From positions 58,455,253-58,519,252 of the forward strand of contig CM051458.1 of assembly GCA_028274465.1 (NCBI GenBank): 64,000 nt of DNA, given 5' to 3'. The DNA is from Plantago ovata. Taxonomy: Eukaryota; Streptophyta; Magnoliopsida; Lamiales; Plantaginaceae. A program made the translations under genes and the position numbers. How positions within the stretch are numbered: position 1 is the stretch's first letter; every line of letters starts with the position of its first letter. Below are positions 23,296 through 35,011 of the stretch, one piece after another. The notes below the pieces were generated by a model, which did not search any database, was not told the DNA's origin, and saw only the letters and a program-made list of their open reading frames with translations.

Positions 23296-24563
23296 AACTC
23301 CCGAAACCGAACCTTTGCTTGTCCTCAAGCAACTAGCTAGACTCTAATGCAAAAAACCAATTCAACACACAAAGTGGAGTCTAATTCCAAATGAAATGAA
23401 CTAATCTATTGAGTCTATCAAAAACTTATGAACAATGACCATACAAATCATAACATGGATATTGGTTGAAGAATGCCTCGATTGACTCATACACATTCAC
23501 ATATGCACTATGTTAAACAAGCTAGTCTCTCGTAACATTCTCTACCAGGACCTAGTCAGTGACGACGCAATGAAACATGTTAAAATACGAATGGTTGTCC
23601 CGTTCCTATGAAACTGAGGACTTACTACTGTTCACCAAGTTAAAACTTTCCCTCAAAGAGGTCGAACCAATACTGGCTCTCATCAAACGAAGGAGGGTTC
23701 CCTAAAAGATCACACTCCCCTATTCTACCCATCTCTCAAGCAAAGTCATAAACTAATCACCACTTCCTGAATGGCAGGACGAGGGTGGTCTAGAACAGAT
23801 GACACTCAAACAAACAAAAGACAAACTTTATAACTCGATTACGAACATCACAAGAATTGAAAAACGAGACAAACACTTTGCTAAACTGCTTTTTGGCTTT
23901 CTTTGGACCCTTCTTTGCTTTTTTGGGGTCTTTTTTCATTTTTTTGCTTTTCTAGATTTCTGGAAATTTTCGATTTTTTTTTTTTTTTTAGCCAGCAGTA
24001 GCGCAACGAAAAATAAATTACAATGACTCACAAACGACCTCCCCAAACCTATTCGAAAGAATAGGTTGGAGAACAAACTTTACGAAAAAGAAAAACAAAC
24101 TCACAACACTTAAAATCGAAAAACAAGTCATAATGAAAGCATAACCCCCTCCCCAAACCTATTCGTTAGAATAGGTTTCAAACAAAGGATCACACAATCT
24201 CACACTACCTCCTTCCTAGGCATTTAGCAATCTCAAAGCAAGGTGAAGACTTGTTGCCTCTTAGTTACATAATTACACGGGAAAACAACCACAAGACTCT
24301 AACATGCATCATCTTATTATAAAGGCCTTCGTGAACCGCAGTAGAGAAAACACCACTAAGTGATGTCGAGACTACCAAGCTTAACTAAGTGCATATATAA
24401 ATGTGACAAGCCAAGCGAGAAAAACCTCAAACAAATTCATAGAGATGAAACGCATGGTCAAAGGTCATAACTAGTTAATCTACCCAATAAAAAGTTCAAA
24501 ACATTTGGCAATAAACTCCACACAAAAACATGCAAAACTATACTAGGATGAATGTAGTGTATG
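23296..24563 (-). other. Element B 3' module
   Basis: It holds the polypurine tract, a GAGGAC-loop hairpin (23315-23332), a homopurine tract on the sense strand (about 23880-23990) and twin hairpins at 24046-24067 (loop GAAA) and 24156-24177 (loop GTTA). It resumes after the Mutator-like insertion and ends near 25840, where it meets the truncated protease region. Confidence 0.75.
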
Positions 24564-24573
24564 CAACTAAATA

Positions 24574-25626
24574 GGGAAAATTACATTTACCTACCTTGCT
24601 ACGGGCTCTAATACAAAATTGCCAATATTAGTTTAACAATTACAGTTACCCCCTTAGCCCGGAAAAAGTGTGACTTGGCCGTTATTCAATTTAAAAAAAA
24701 AACCGGCCAAACAAGGCCTTAGCTTTTTTTATATCATTTTTCCTTTTTTTTCTTCTTTTTTTTTTTCTTTTTATCTTTTCTCTTTTCTTTTTTTACATCA
24801 TCTTTTTCTTCACCTTACATTTTTCCGGTACCGGAACTGCCGATCGGACCAGCTCCGATCGGAGCTATTAAAGAGCTCCGGTTAGGAGCTATTTCCAGCT
24901 CCGACCGGAGCTGTTAAAGAGCTCCGATCGGAGCTGTTAATATCTCCGATCGGAGCTATTTAACAGCTCCGATCGGAGCTGTTAACAGCTCCGATCGGAG
25001 CTGGTAATAGCTCCTAACCGGAGCTCTTTAATAGCTCCGATCGGAGCTAGATCTCCGATCGGAGCTCTTTAATAGCTCCGATCGGAGCTGTTAACAGCTC
25101 CGATCGGAGCTAATAGCTCCTAACCGGAGCTCTTTAATAGCTCCGATCGGAACTATTACCAGCTCCGGTTACCGGAGCTGTGGTCTGGTCGGAGCTCCGA
25201 CCAGATCCTTTGTTTTCTTTTTTTTTTTTTTTAATTTTATATTTGGTTTTTTTTAACTTATATTTTTGGGGTAGATTTGAAACAAAACCTTAAATTGGGG
25301 TAATTTTACAATTATTATTAGTTCATTTATAAATTTATTTATTTTTGTGGTTAATTTGAAATAAATTAAAGTTAATTTTGTAAAATAAAATAGTTTAGAG
25401 GTAAATGTGTAAATAAATTAAACTGAAACTGTTTGGCTCAAGCCAAAAAATGAGATTCCGGCAAGGCTAAAACTGTCATTTCCAGCTCTTAGTGCGCGAA
25501 AAGTCAAGTTCGTGGGGCTAATGGTAATTGATTTTAACTAACAGGGGACTGTAAGTAATTGTTAAACTAAGAAGGTAAGATTTGTAATAAAAAAAACTAA
25601 CAAGGGGTGTAGATGTAAATTGCCCC
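24574..25626. mobile_element. Small Mutator-like (MULE) non-autonomous element
   Basis: A 9-bp duplication AACTAAATA (24565-24573 and 25627-25635) flanks the segment. The ends form imperfect inverted repeats, GGGAAAATTACATTTAC against GGGGCAATTTACATCTAC. The same site is uninterrupted in elements C and G. No protein is encoded. The 9-bp duplication and G-run ends favour the Mutator superfamily, but this is by inference. Confidence 0.7.
24835..25205. repeat. Array of perfect palindromes AGCTCCGATCGGAGCT
   Basis: About ten copies of CTCCGATCGGAG, mostly within the 16-bp palindrome AGCTCCGATCGGAGCT, and six variants (such as CTCCTAACCGGAG and CTCCGGTTAGGAG). They alternate with 4-8 bp A/T spacers such as GTTAAC and ATTAAAG. 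Confidence 0.9.
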
Positions 25627-25864
25627 AACTAAATACTAAGAAAGCGATAAACGTGCAAATGCAAATGCAAACAAAATACAAGATGCCATACTCAACATGC
25701 AAAAAGCCAAACAATACTAACATCATGGTTCACATCCCATCCCCCCTCATGAAACTCAAGCTAGTCCCTAGCAAAAAAGAATGAGGAAATAAAAAGTGAT
25801 ACTAGATGTTACCGAATGGTTTGGCCTCGGTCGGCTGAGTACCAGAATAGACATGTGTAAAGCT

Positions 25865-27421
25865 TCAAGCTGGCGATTCAAGAGTATCTCCCCACGGTGG
25901 GCGCCATTCTCTTGGTCTGGTGTAGCAAAGAGACCTAGGAAGCTTCATCGATCTCACCATCGAGAATGGACGGTTTTTCTTCGCAGGAATATCCGCTAAA
26001 GATTTCACCAATAGTGGAACATTAACTTCGAACTCAGCGAGGTGCTTGTATAGTGGCGACTCCTGTGTATCCTGCTTGGCCAGCTTGATCCTACCATGGA
26101 ATGGCATATGAGGTTTCGGGGGCACATAAGGGTTGGAGGACTTATGAAGGACCTCCGTAATATTGCGTGTGTCCCCCTTTTCCTCATTATTGACGACGCC
26201 TCCTTCAGGTGTTTGAGGTGTATCGTCCTTTCCACCTCGGAGAAGTAGATTCACTTCCTCGAACTCAGTAGCCTCAGTAGTAACTGCTGGAAGTTGCTTC
26301 GGATCAATGCAAGACTCGTCGGGTAATGAAACAGGGGAGCTGGAGTCGTCCAGCTCCCTGGAGTTGGGGGGCGGTTCGCACCCCACCCCGAGCGAACTGC
26401 CTGGGGTGAGCTGGGACGCCCCCAACTCACTGTCTGTGGGGGCGATTCGACCCCTATGCTGGGCGTTTCGCCCCCACCTCCAGGGGGGCGTCTTCGTAAA
26501 AAATCTTCCCATCTTCGAGTTTATGAACCTCTTCTACTTTTTCACACTTTAACAAGCTTAAGTTCTCCTGTAGTTGCTCAGTTATTTCGACCCCTTCAAA
26601 AACTTTCGCTAAACGGAGATTATCTTCAACTTGCCCGGCGTGTGCAATTTCATAAACACTTTCGATGGCCTTCATTCCTGCGTAAAATGCAAGTTCATCC
26701 TCCTCACTGATATCTTCGTCTTCAGAATATCCTTCGTATAAGCCTTCAGTTTCACCTCGGTCTAGTTCCTCACCGGTGATGTGAATTGGTATGACTTCCT
26801 CAGATTGTGCAGAACCTCTGGCGTACTTACGGAAGACCTCTTCTGCCTCTTCAACCGTACATTCTTCCACTCCACCGCACAACCCATCCACTCTAAGTCG
26901 TTCCTCATCACGTAGTCCACCAACAAAGTACCAAATCAACTCCCCATCTTCGAAACGGTGATGGGGGCACTCACGTTTATACATCTCAAAATGTTCGTAG
27001 GTGTCACAAAACCGCTCATACTCTCCTTGCTTGAAGTGTTCAATCCTATCTCGTAAGGTAATCGTCATATGGTAAGGCATAAATCGCGCCGAGAACTCCT
27101 CTACTACTTGGCCCCAAGTTTTCAGCGATCCCGGTGCTAACCTTGCCATCCAACGCCTTGGCTCATATCCAAGGGCAAAAGAAATAATTTCCTGCACAAT
27201 TGGTCCTCAGTAAACCCCTTTGCTGGAACTTTTGCTATTTCCACCTCATAGGATCTGATGAAATTCAACGGATTCATCCCCACTCCATCTTCGAACCTCG
27301 GTATGTTTCTCACTACTGAACTCGTCACCTCATACTCCCTTAACTCGTCTTCTAGGTATATAGATGATCCTCTCCTAACTTGCGAGAATTGTGGGGTCAT
27401 GCGAGATTTCATGGACGTCAT
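25865..27421 (-). pseudogene. gag: Element B gag and truncated protease region
   Basis: The start at 27421 reads MTSMKSRMTPQFSQVRRG. A frameshift near 27190 separates it from the main gag part (WMARLAPGSLKTWGQVVEEF, ECPHHRFEDGELIWYFVGGL). No zinc knuckle is visible. The linker, at about 26370-26490, is GC-rich and encodes part of the palindrome cluster. The protease approach region (MPFHGRIKLAKQDTQESPLY) is cut off before the active site and joins directly to the shared 3' module near 25860. This is an A-type gag; the loss of protease and pol makes the element dependent on others. Confidence 0.85.
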
Positions 27422-27564
27422 ACCTGAATATCTGTAACAGGATTAACTCAAAACTGAAAATTAGTCCTGTTAGAAGTCGCAAAATTCTGGAAATAAATTA
27501 ACTACTAACTCTGAGAATTGAATGCTGAAAGTATAAATAAGCTAAAGAGTAAAAAGGAGTATAG

Positions 27565-27582
27565 TCCCCAACAACGGCGCCA
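27565..27582 (-). other. Primer binding site of element B (tRNA-Asp)
   Basis: Sense TGGCGCCGTTGTTGGGGA, one mismatch to the tRNA-Asp complement, three bases inside the LTR. Confidence 0.82.
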
Positions 27583-27585
27583 ATT

Positions 27586-28802
27586 TGATGAACGAGATTG
27601 TCAGACTCAATTAATCAAATAAATTTATTTTTAGCCAAAGGCAACTCAAAACTACAACGAAAACCAAGGCACGTAGTGTAGAAGTAAGATAACCCCGAGT
27701 GTCGATCTCTAAGGACTATAACTAGCTTTAACTAATTTAACTTAAAATATAAAATCAGAAAACGATTTAGCAAAGGTTTTTCTTATCAATTATGATGGAA
27801 GTTAGTGATAGTATGATCATTCTAATCATCGGGTTCTAATTACACATGAAGTACTTGAAGTTTGTATAGAAATCTATGATCATGAATTTTCCTAGTGTTT
27901 CTTTCAATTTAACACTAATCTACGAAGATAGATGGCTTAGATAGATCAAAGAAATAAAACAATAAATCAAGTCTTAAACGCGCGAAGCCACTTATGCATA
28001 ATTAAGAACCCTAGCTATGAATTCACATACTATCACCAACCTTAGTTTTAGCTACTCATGTATAAATCGCAATCAACAAACATAATCAAATCAAGAATCA
28101 ATGAAAACATGTTCAATTGAATAAACAAAAGCAGTAAAATCGTGAGATACAAGTTACCAACGAAGGTTGTCAATCTCCGGTGAATTGCTAACTCACAAGC
28201 AAGAATCGAGAATCAAAGATGTCCAATCTCTATGCTTAAGCTTCCAAATCAATAAGAAAAAGAGTTTTCTATGCAAATTATTCCCAGAACAAGCTCTGGA
28301 GAATTTGTCTCTCAAAATAAGGTGAAAAGGTATAAAAAACGAACTAAATAGGCGAAACTATATATACTAGTCGACAGATGGGGGGCGAACCGCCTAGGGT
28401 CCCAGGCGAACCGCCTGGAGACGGGCGAACCGCCGTGGGTGCTGGGCGAACCGCCTGGGAGCTCCAGGTCGGTGGTAGCGAGTTTTGGCTTCAGGTTTCC
28501 TTTTTGGACTCGATTTTGCCTTCTAGTGACCTTTAAGCCTTGAAACTCGTCCCCTAGGCCTCAAAACTCGTCTGGAAACTTCTAGATACACCACAGATGA
28601 CCTTGAAGCACCAAAACTTCGTTCTCTTCACCATAATTGCCCATCAGAAGTACGTTTTTCACCTAAAACCTGAAATATGCAAAGAAAAGGGGAACGTGAC
28701 ACTATTCTAATAAAATGCACTAAAATATAAGCTAAATTAACCTAGAGGAGAGCTAAATTGGTGAAAAAGACTCGAATGAAAGTGTTAAATACACGTTCAT
28801 CA
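27586..28802 (-). repeat. Element B 5' LTR
   Basis: It starts TGATGAACGAGATTG and ends CGTTCATCA, followed by the CTAGC duplication (28803-28807). The TATA-like element is at about 28358-28367, with four GGCGAACCGCC palindromes at 28380-28466. Confidence 0.93.
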
Positions 28803-30540
28803 CTAGCTCTCCCTTTTCATTATCTTCTACTGTAATCCCCAATTTCTTAGGTACAACATGTACAGGGCTCACCCACCTACTATCAGGAATGGGATAGATC
28901 ATATCGACATCTAGCAACTTAATCACCTCCTTCTTCACAACTTCTTGCATGGCTGGGTTTATCCTACGCTGAGGTTGCCTAACGGGTTTGACATCTTGTT
29001 CTAGAGTGATATTGTGCACACACCGTGTAGGGCTTATCCCCTTAATGTCACTAATTCCCCATCCTATAGCTGCAGAATTTTCCTTAAGGACTTGGACTAG
29101 CCTACCTTCTCCGAGGAAGGGGTTTTAGTTCTAAGCTAGGCTCTTCTGGAAGTCGGTTATCTCCCTCTTCTACATCTATGGGTTCAAGGACCTTTTCTCC
29201 GAATGGGATTTCGAGTGTGCTATCCATTACCTCGACTAGTTCTCTTGCTTCCTCAGACATGTAACAAGTCTCCACCTGCATGGTTAGTGCCTCTTCAAGA
29301 GGTTCAATATTATCATGGCAATGGTGAAATTCAGAAATCACAGAATCATAGCAATCAATAAATTTCAATTCTTCTATAACCTCTTTATCAACTATGCTAC
29401 ATCCTACCAATTCAATTTTCCCACCCATTACCTTCATGGTGATTTTCTTGCCTTTGAGTTCAAGGCATGTGTTGGTAGTTGCCATGAATGGTCTTCCAAG
29501 CAGTACCACGTGTTCGCAGACATGGCTCTGTCCTTCCTCGGCTGACCTCATCACTACAAAATCTGCAGGAATTATTAGTTTGTCTACCTTTACGAGGACA
29601 TCCTCAATTATCCCTTCGGGACGTTTCACGCTTTGGTCTGTCATTTGTACAACCATCTCGGTTGGCTGCATTTCCCCAAGGTCCAGGGATTTGTATACTG
29701 AGAAGGGCATCAGGTTGATGCTAGCGCCTAAGTCGAGCATGGCCTTGGTGGACCTTCCATTCCCTATGGTGATATCTATGATGAAGCTCCCTGGGTCTCT
29801 TTGCTTCGCGGGAAGCCCTGCTATACAATTTACCGTCTCCATACCTGTTCCGTCTCCCACTAGTGCAATCTTTTTGTTGCTCTTCACCTCCCGAAAGAAC
29901 TTCGTATAGGTTGGAACATTCTGAATGAGCTCCAATAGGGGAACATTGACTTCGACCTTAGAGATGCGCTTGAATAGCGGTGACTCCTGTATATCTTTCT
30001 TGGTTGGCTTGATCCTACCAGGGAATGGCATGTGAGGTTTTGGGGGCACATAAGGGTTGGGAGACTTATGAAGTCCCTCCTCGATATTGGGTGCGTCCCC
30101 CTTATCCCCATCGTTGTCGCCGTCTTCATTGTCTGCACTGGAGGGTCTGTGGAGCCTTCACCTACTTCATTCTCCTTGCTTGTCCCTGTATTGTTAGTCA
30201 CAGTAGATTTAACATGTTTAGGACGTACAAAGTTAGGGATTTTGGTTACCTTCCCACTTCGGAGGAGTAGGTTTACTTCCTCGAACTCAGGGACCTTAGT
30301 AGTAACCGCTGGAACGGGCTTCGCATCAGGGAAAACGTCGGCGAAAAGTGAATTCGGGGAGCTGGGGTCGTCCATCTCCCCGGCGGACCGCCTCCCACGC
30401 CCGGCGGACCGCCGGGGGTGGGCAGTGGGGGTCCTTCCCCACTGTTTGTGCGCGGCGGACGGCCCCCCACTCCTGGCGGTGCGCCTGGGAGTGGCAGGGG
30501 GTCCCCCCTTCTCTGGACGTGGGGGGCGCACCGCCCCCCA
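28803..30540 (-). pseudogene. pol: Element A protease and N-terminal reverse transcriptase
   Basis: Reading leftward, a gag-protease linker is followed by MPFPGRIKPTKKDIQESPLF, the aspartic protease active site LDLGASINLMP (about 29700) and VVLLGRPFMATTNTCLEL. A small deletion near 29105 changes frame. The frame from about 29100 reads GEGRLVQVLKENSAAIGW and then CVHNITLEQ, RRINPAMQEVVKKEVIKLLD and SPVHVVPKK. This is the usual Athila-type approach to RT and stops at the CTAGC insertion point at 28803. The remainder of RT is at 1-1390. The gene is broken by the deletion, frame changes and the 27-kb insertion. Confidence 0.88.
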
Positions 30541-30560
30541 CACCAGGCGGACCTCCCCTC
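30370..30560. repeat. GC palindrome cluster of element A (within coding linker)
   Basis: GGCGGACCGCC twice, GGCGGTGCGCC, GGCGCACCGCC and near-matches. GGCGGTGCGCC is also in the A LTR. The cluster lies in the gag-protease linker, where it would encode Gly/Pro/Arg-rich sequence. Confidence 0.8.
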
Positions 30561-30672
30561 ACGTCCAGTGAGGCGTCACCTGGATTTTTGTCCCCGAACT
30601 CTTGTGTATTGATTCCTTCGACCTTTTCACACTCTAACAAACTGACTTCCTCCATTAATCGCTTAGTTACTG

Positions 30673-31503
30673 CTACCCCTTCAAAACTTGTGCTATACGG
30701 AGGTTCTGTTCAACTTGTCTTGCATGTGCGATCTCAAATATACTCTCAATGGCTTTAATTCCTGCGTAGATTGCAAGTTCATCCTCCTCACTGATATCAT
30801 CTTCTCGGAACTCCTCAGATAAGCTTTCGGTTCCGCTTTGGTCTAGCCTCTCACTGGCGATGTGACGTGGTGTTAGTCTCTCTGATTGTGCGGATCCTCT
30901 GGCGTAATTATGAAAGACTTTTTCTGCCTCTTCAATCGTGCAATCTTCCAACCCTCCGCACAATCCATCCACTCTGAGCCTAACCTCATCGCGTAACCCA
31001 CCAACAAAATGCCAAATCAACTCCCCATCGTCGAAACGGTGATGGGGGCACTCTCGTTTATACCTCTCAAACCGATCGTAGGTGTCACAAAACCGCTCAT
31101 CTTCTCCTTGCTTGAAGTGTTCAATTCTTCCTCGCAAGGACATTGTCTCTTGGTATGGCATAAATCGCGCCAAGAACTCCTCTACTACTTGGTCCCAAGT
31201 CCTCAGTAATCCCGGTGCCAACCTTGTAATCCAAAGTCTTGGTTCATACCCCAAGGCGAAAGAAAATAATTTCCTGCATATTTGGTCCTCCGTAAACCCC
31301 TTAGCTGGAATTCTAGCTATTTCCTCCTCATAGGATCGAATAAAACTAAGTGGATTCATCCCTACTCCTTCCTCAAACCTTGGTATGCTCCTTACCACAG
31401 AACTTGTCACCTCATACCCCGTTAGCTCATCCTCCAAGTATATAGTTGATCCTCTCCTAACTTGCGAGAATTGTGGGGTCATGCGAGCCGTCATGGATGT
31501 CAT
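30673..31503 (-). pseudogene. gag: Element A gag
   Basis: The start at 31503 reads MTSMTARMTPQFSQVRRG, matching the B gag. The Retrotrans_gag region is continuous (WITRLAPGLLRTWDQVVEEF, ECPHHRFDDGELIWHFVGGL) up to a frame change near 30690. The linker then continues in another frame (MEEVSLLECEKVEG). There is no CCHC knuckle, unlike the C- and D-type gag. Confidence 0.85.
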
Positions 31504-31664
31504 ACGTGGATATCTGGGAAAGGAATAACTCAAAACCAAAAATCAGTCGTGTTAATTCTGACCAAAATTTGGAACTCAACTTCTACACTAGACAACTAGA
31601 TTACTATATCCTGGAAATTGAATGCTGAAAACACAAACTAGCTAAAAAGTAAAAGGAGTTATAG

Positions 31665-31682
31665 TCCCCGGCAGCGGCGCCA
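31665..31682 (-). other. Primer binding site of element A (tRNA-Asp)
   Basis: Sense TGGCGCCGCTGCCGGGGA, three bases from the LTR. Confidence 0.85.
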
Positions 31683-31685
31683 ATT

Positions 31686-32964
31686 TGATGAACGAGATTG
31701 TCAAACTCGAACAATCAAATAAATTTGTTTGAAAGCCAAAGGGCAACTCACAACTACACAAAACACGTAGTGCAGAGGTAAGATGACCTCGAGTGTCGAT
31801 CTCTTGGGACTAAACTAGCTTTAACTAATTAACTAAATATAATTTCAGAAAACAAATTTATCTCTAACTTAACTTAACAATATATGGAGAAAGCTGGTGA
31901 TAGTATGCTCGTTCTAAGCATCAAGTTCAAATTATGGATGAAAGTGCAACTCGTACTGCCTTAAAAGTAATTCGATTTACAAACACCAAAGACAAATTTG
32001 TAGACGTGTATTTTAAAAGCTTCCTATCTATACTAATACTTGGCTAAGGTTTTCAGTCTTAGTTCAAGCAGTAGTTGCGAATTATATATAATCGAATCGA
32101 TGATCTTGAATTGTCCTAGTGTTTCTAACACTTTTCTACGAAGATATGTGGCTTAGTCGGATCAAAGAATCGAATTAAGATAATTAAACAAGTAAAAGAC
32201 TCAGAAACTCAATCATGCATAATACGAACCCTAGCTACGAATTCACATACTATCACCAACTAGATGCTTAGCTACTCATATCAATAACACAATCAACAAT
32301 CATAATCGAAGAAATAATGAATGAAAACATGTTTAATTGAAAGATAAATAGCAGAATTGTGAGATACAAGGTTACCACCAAAGGTTGTCAATCTCCGGTG
32401 AATGGCTAAAACTCACAAAGATCTAGCAAGGTGAGATAAAACGGTGTCCAAATCTCTCCTCTGGCTCCGAATTCGCTAAGTTACAAAGGTTCCAAGAGAA
32501 AATATACCCAGAACAAGCTCTAGGGTTTAAGTCTGTAAAATAATGATGAAAGATATGAAAATTCGCAGATTTTGGGATATATATATAGAGCTGTCGGAAC
32601 GCCCCCGGCGGACAGCCCCGTACACGGCGGTGCGCCCCGCATGGGCAGAATGCGGGCCGTGCGGAATTCCTCCTCTGGATCTTCGATTTCGGCCCCTTGC
32701 ATGGTTTTGAGCTCCGAAACTTGATCTCTTGACCTTGAAACTTGTCTCGGTACTCCTTGACACACCACGGGTGACCTAGTTGCACCAAAACATCATTGTT
32801 TCGCCATGAATTACATCCAAAAACGCAATTTCCACCTAAAACCTGAAAAGAACAAAAGAAATGGAAACGTGACACTATTCTAACAAAATGCACTAAAATA
32901 TGCAAGAGGATAGCTAAATTGGTGGAAAAAGACTCGAATGATAGTGTGAAAAACACTGTCATCA
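31686..32964 (-). repeat. Element A 5' LTR
   Basis: It starts TGATGAACGAG and ends CTGTCATCA. The TATA-like run is at about 32578-32588, with GGCGGACAGCC and GGCGGTGCGCC just upstream in the sense direction (32605-32640). The partner LTR is outside the window. Confidence 0.88.
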
Positions 32965-33547
32965 CTTCTCCCTCATTTGCTCTCTTTGCACTCAATCATA
33001 CTCAAAGTAAGTTAGCTAGATTCAACTATTGGAGTGCTCCTTAGTCGTCTTAGAGTAGTTTTATCCTGGGAGACAGATTGTCATAATTCCGTAAGCACCA
33101 TGAGCGGGGCAAGTATTTGTCTTAAGGAGAGACTCTACTCACTATTTCTTGTTGTTTGTCACCATTCTGGAGATGTTTGAAGACCTGGAGATTGTCATGG
33201 CTTTAGATTCCAATCTGTTTGTGACTCGTTATGTTCCTATGGCGTACCAAAGGACGAGCATGGTGTTGTACCAAATTCAGGGAAGTTTACTTTGTAAATT
33301 CCTTTATTGTAATATTCTACCATGTTAATATACATGTTATTTTGTTATCCCTCTCTCTTGTTTTATCTTCTTACTCTCACATTCCCCATGTGAACACCGA
33401 AGTTCCAACAATCTTAAGACAAATATTTTGTTGTGAGATGATTGGAAGATGGAAGAAAATCGCTGGATCAATATGGAAGCATGGCTGCTCGTGGTTTGTT
33501 AGATTGGTTCCAATAATCAAGTTGGGTAGCATCTTCCAAGACGAATG
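32965..33547. other. Unidentified sequence between elements A and E
   Basis: These 583 bases match none of the elements here. I see no convincing coding frame. The pyrimidine-rich stretch and CCGAAGTTCCAACAATC resemble the end of a copia-type LTR, but no primer site follows, so this is only a suggestion. Confidence 0.35.
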
Positions 33548-34783
33548 TGATGAATGTGTATTTTACACTTTCATTTGAGTCTTTTTCACCTATTTTAGCT
33601 ATCCTCTATGTTAATTTAGCTATATTTTTGTGCATTTTATTAGAATAGTGTCACGTTTCCCTTTAGTTTTTATTTTACAGGTTTTGGTTGAAAAACGAGG
33701 TTTTCCGGGCAATTATATTGAAGTACACAAGGAATTGGTGTTCCAGAAGCCTAATTGGAGTATCTGAAGGTTTCCGGATAGGATTTGAACTCTAGGGGTC
33801 GAATCTGGAGGTTAGAAGGCCACTAGAAGTCAGAAACCGAGTCCGAAAAGGGGAAGAAATCCAAAAACGCGTCGAAAACGCGTATCTGGCCGAAAATTAC
33901 TCCCGGGGGGGCGAATCGCCCCACACCAGGCGAGTCGCCCGCTGTGTGGGGCCCTTCGCCCCACACAATTCGAAGCCTATATATAGTTGCTCAGTTTTTC
34001 TCTGTTTTTCATACTTTTCCAGACCTTTTCTCTCACCTTTCTCTGTAGTTTTAGGTAGGAACTTCCCAGAGCCTGTTCTGGGGGTTCATATCTTAGGAGA
34101 TACTTTTTCATAGCAGTTTGGAGCTTGTAAGATCGCGATTCTTCGGAGACTGACAACCTTCGGTAACATTGTATCTTACAGTTTTTCTACTTATGTTTAT
34201 ATATCTTTCAACATGTTTTCTTCTATGATTTCTATTGATTGCATGACAACTATGAGTAGCTAAACTTCTCGTTGGTGATAGTATGTGAATTCTTAGCGAA
34301 GGGTTGATAATTATGCTAATGGCTATATCGCGCATTATACTCTGAGTTATTGCTTTATTTCTTTGATCTATCTAAATCTCTATCTTCGTATTGTTGATTA
34401 ATTATTGCACACAATTGGACAATTCATTGGTCTTTGACCTATTTAAATCTTTATCTTCGTAGTGTTTGATAATTACAACTGGACAATTCATTGATCAAAG
34501 ATCTCCATGCAAAACCGAGGAATTTATGCATGATTATTAACCCGTTATGCTTTGAAGGACCATACTATCACCAATCTCCATTATCTGTTAAGAAAAACCT
34601 TTGCTAAATCGTCTGTTGTTTTATATTCTAAATTAGATTAGATAAAGCTAGTTATAGTCCTTAGAGATCGACACTCGAGGTTATTCTACTGCTACACTAC
34701 GGTTTTCGTTGTAGTTGTGAATTGCCTTTGGCTAAATACAAATTTATTTGATTAATTGGGACCCGACAATCCCACGATCATCA
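33548..34783 (+). repeat. Element E 5' LTR
   Basis: It starts TGATGAATGTG and ends GATCATCA, with primer site and gag following on the plus strand. It is close to the C LTR. GGGGCGAATCGCCCC and GGCGAGTCGCCC lie at about 33907-33930, upstream of TATA. The E 3' part is not seen in the window. Confidence 0.9.
33977..33986 (+). promoter_or_regulatory. TATA box of element E LTR
   Basis: CTATATATAG, placed directly after the GC palindromes. The same arrangement is at 54002 and 59137 (F), 50283 (H), 35870 (G) and 62762 (J). Transcription should start about 30 bases downstream. Confidence 0.7.
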
Positions 34784-34786
34784 AAT

Positions 34787-34804
34787 TGGCACCGTTGCCG
34801 GGGA
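34787..34804 (+). other. Primer binding site of element E (tRNA-Asp)
   Basis: TGGCACCGTTGCCGGGGA, one base from the tRNA-Asp complement. Confidence 0.85.
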
Positions 34805-34929
34805 CTATACTCCTTTTTTCTGTTTAATTTGTTTATATTTTCAGCATTCAATTCCTAGTTCTAGTAGTTTATAGTTTTCCTATTTAAACTCTCTCTGATA
34901 CTCCTTTCCTAGTCTGTTACAGATAGTGT

Positions 34930-35011
34930 ATGCCACATACACGATCCAGAGGAACACCGCTTGCTGATTCAATTGCTGAGATCGACAGAGTCTACCACCA
35001 AAGAAGGCGAC
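34930..35011 (+). pseudogene. gag: Element E gag, first 27 codons, cut by element G
   Basis: The frame reads MPHTRSRGTPLADSIAEIDR and then VYHQRRR, identical in type to the C and F gag. It stops at the G LTR boundary, preceded by GCGAC as the probable duplicated target. The remainder of E is not found in the window and may lie in the assembly gap. Confidence 0.85.

Larger units (their letters stand above)
1396..28802 (-). mobile_element. LTR retroelement B with everything nested inside it
   Basis: B is a minus-strand Ty3/gypsy element inserted in the RT gene of element A. Its 5' LTR is 27586-28802. Its 3' LTR is 1396-1981 plus 22704-23295, split by the CACTA transposon. Its internal region is 23296-27585. 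It encodes an Athila-type gag and a truncated protease region, but no reverse transcriptase or integrase, so it is non-autonomous. Its 3' module is shared with elements C, D, F and G. Confidence 0.88.

Noticed and set aside
24835-25205. CRISPR-like or satellite array
   Set aside because: Units are palindromic with irregular 4-8 bp spacers and lie inside a bounded element in a plant genome.
30032-30758. Long plus ORFs over the A gag-protease linker
   Set aside because: High GC in the palindrome cluster removes stop codons in all frames; only the minus strand shows gag and protease motifs.
33231-33578. Plus ORF of 115 codons between A and E
   Set aside because: It has no recognisable motif and runs into the E LTR, so it is not supported as a gene.
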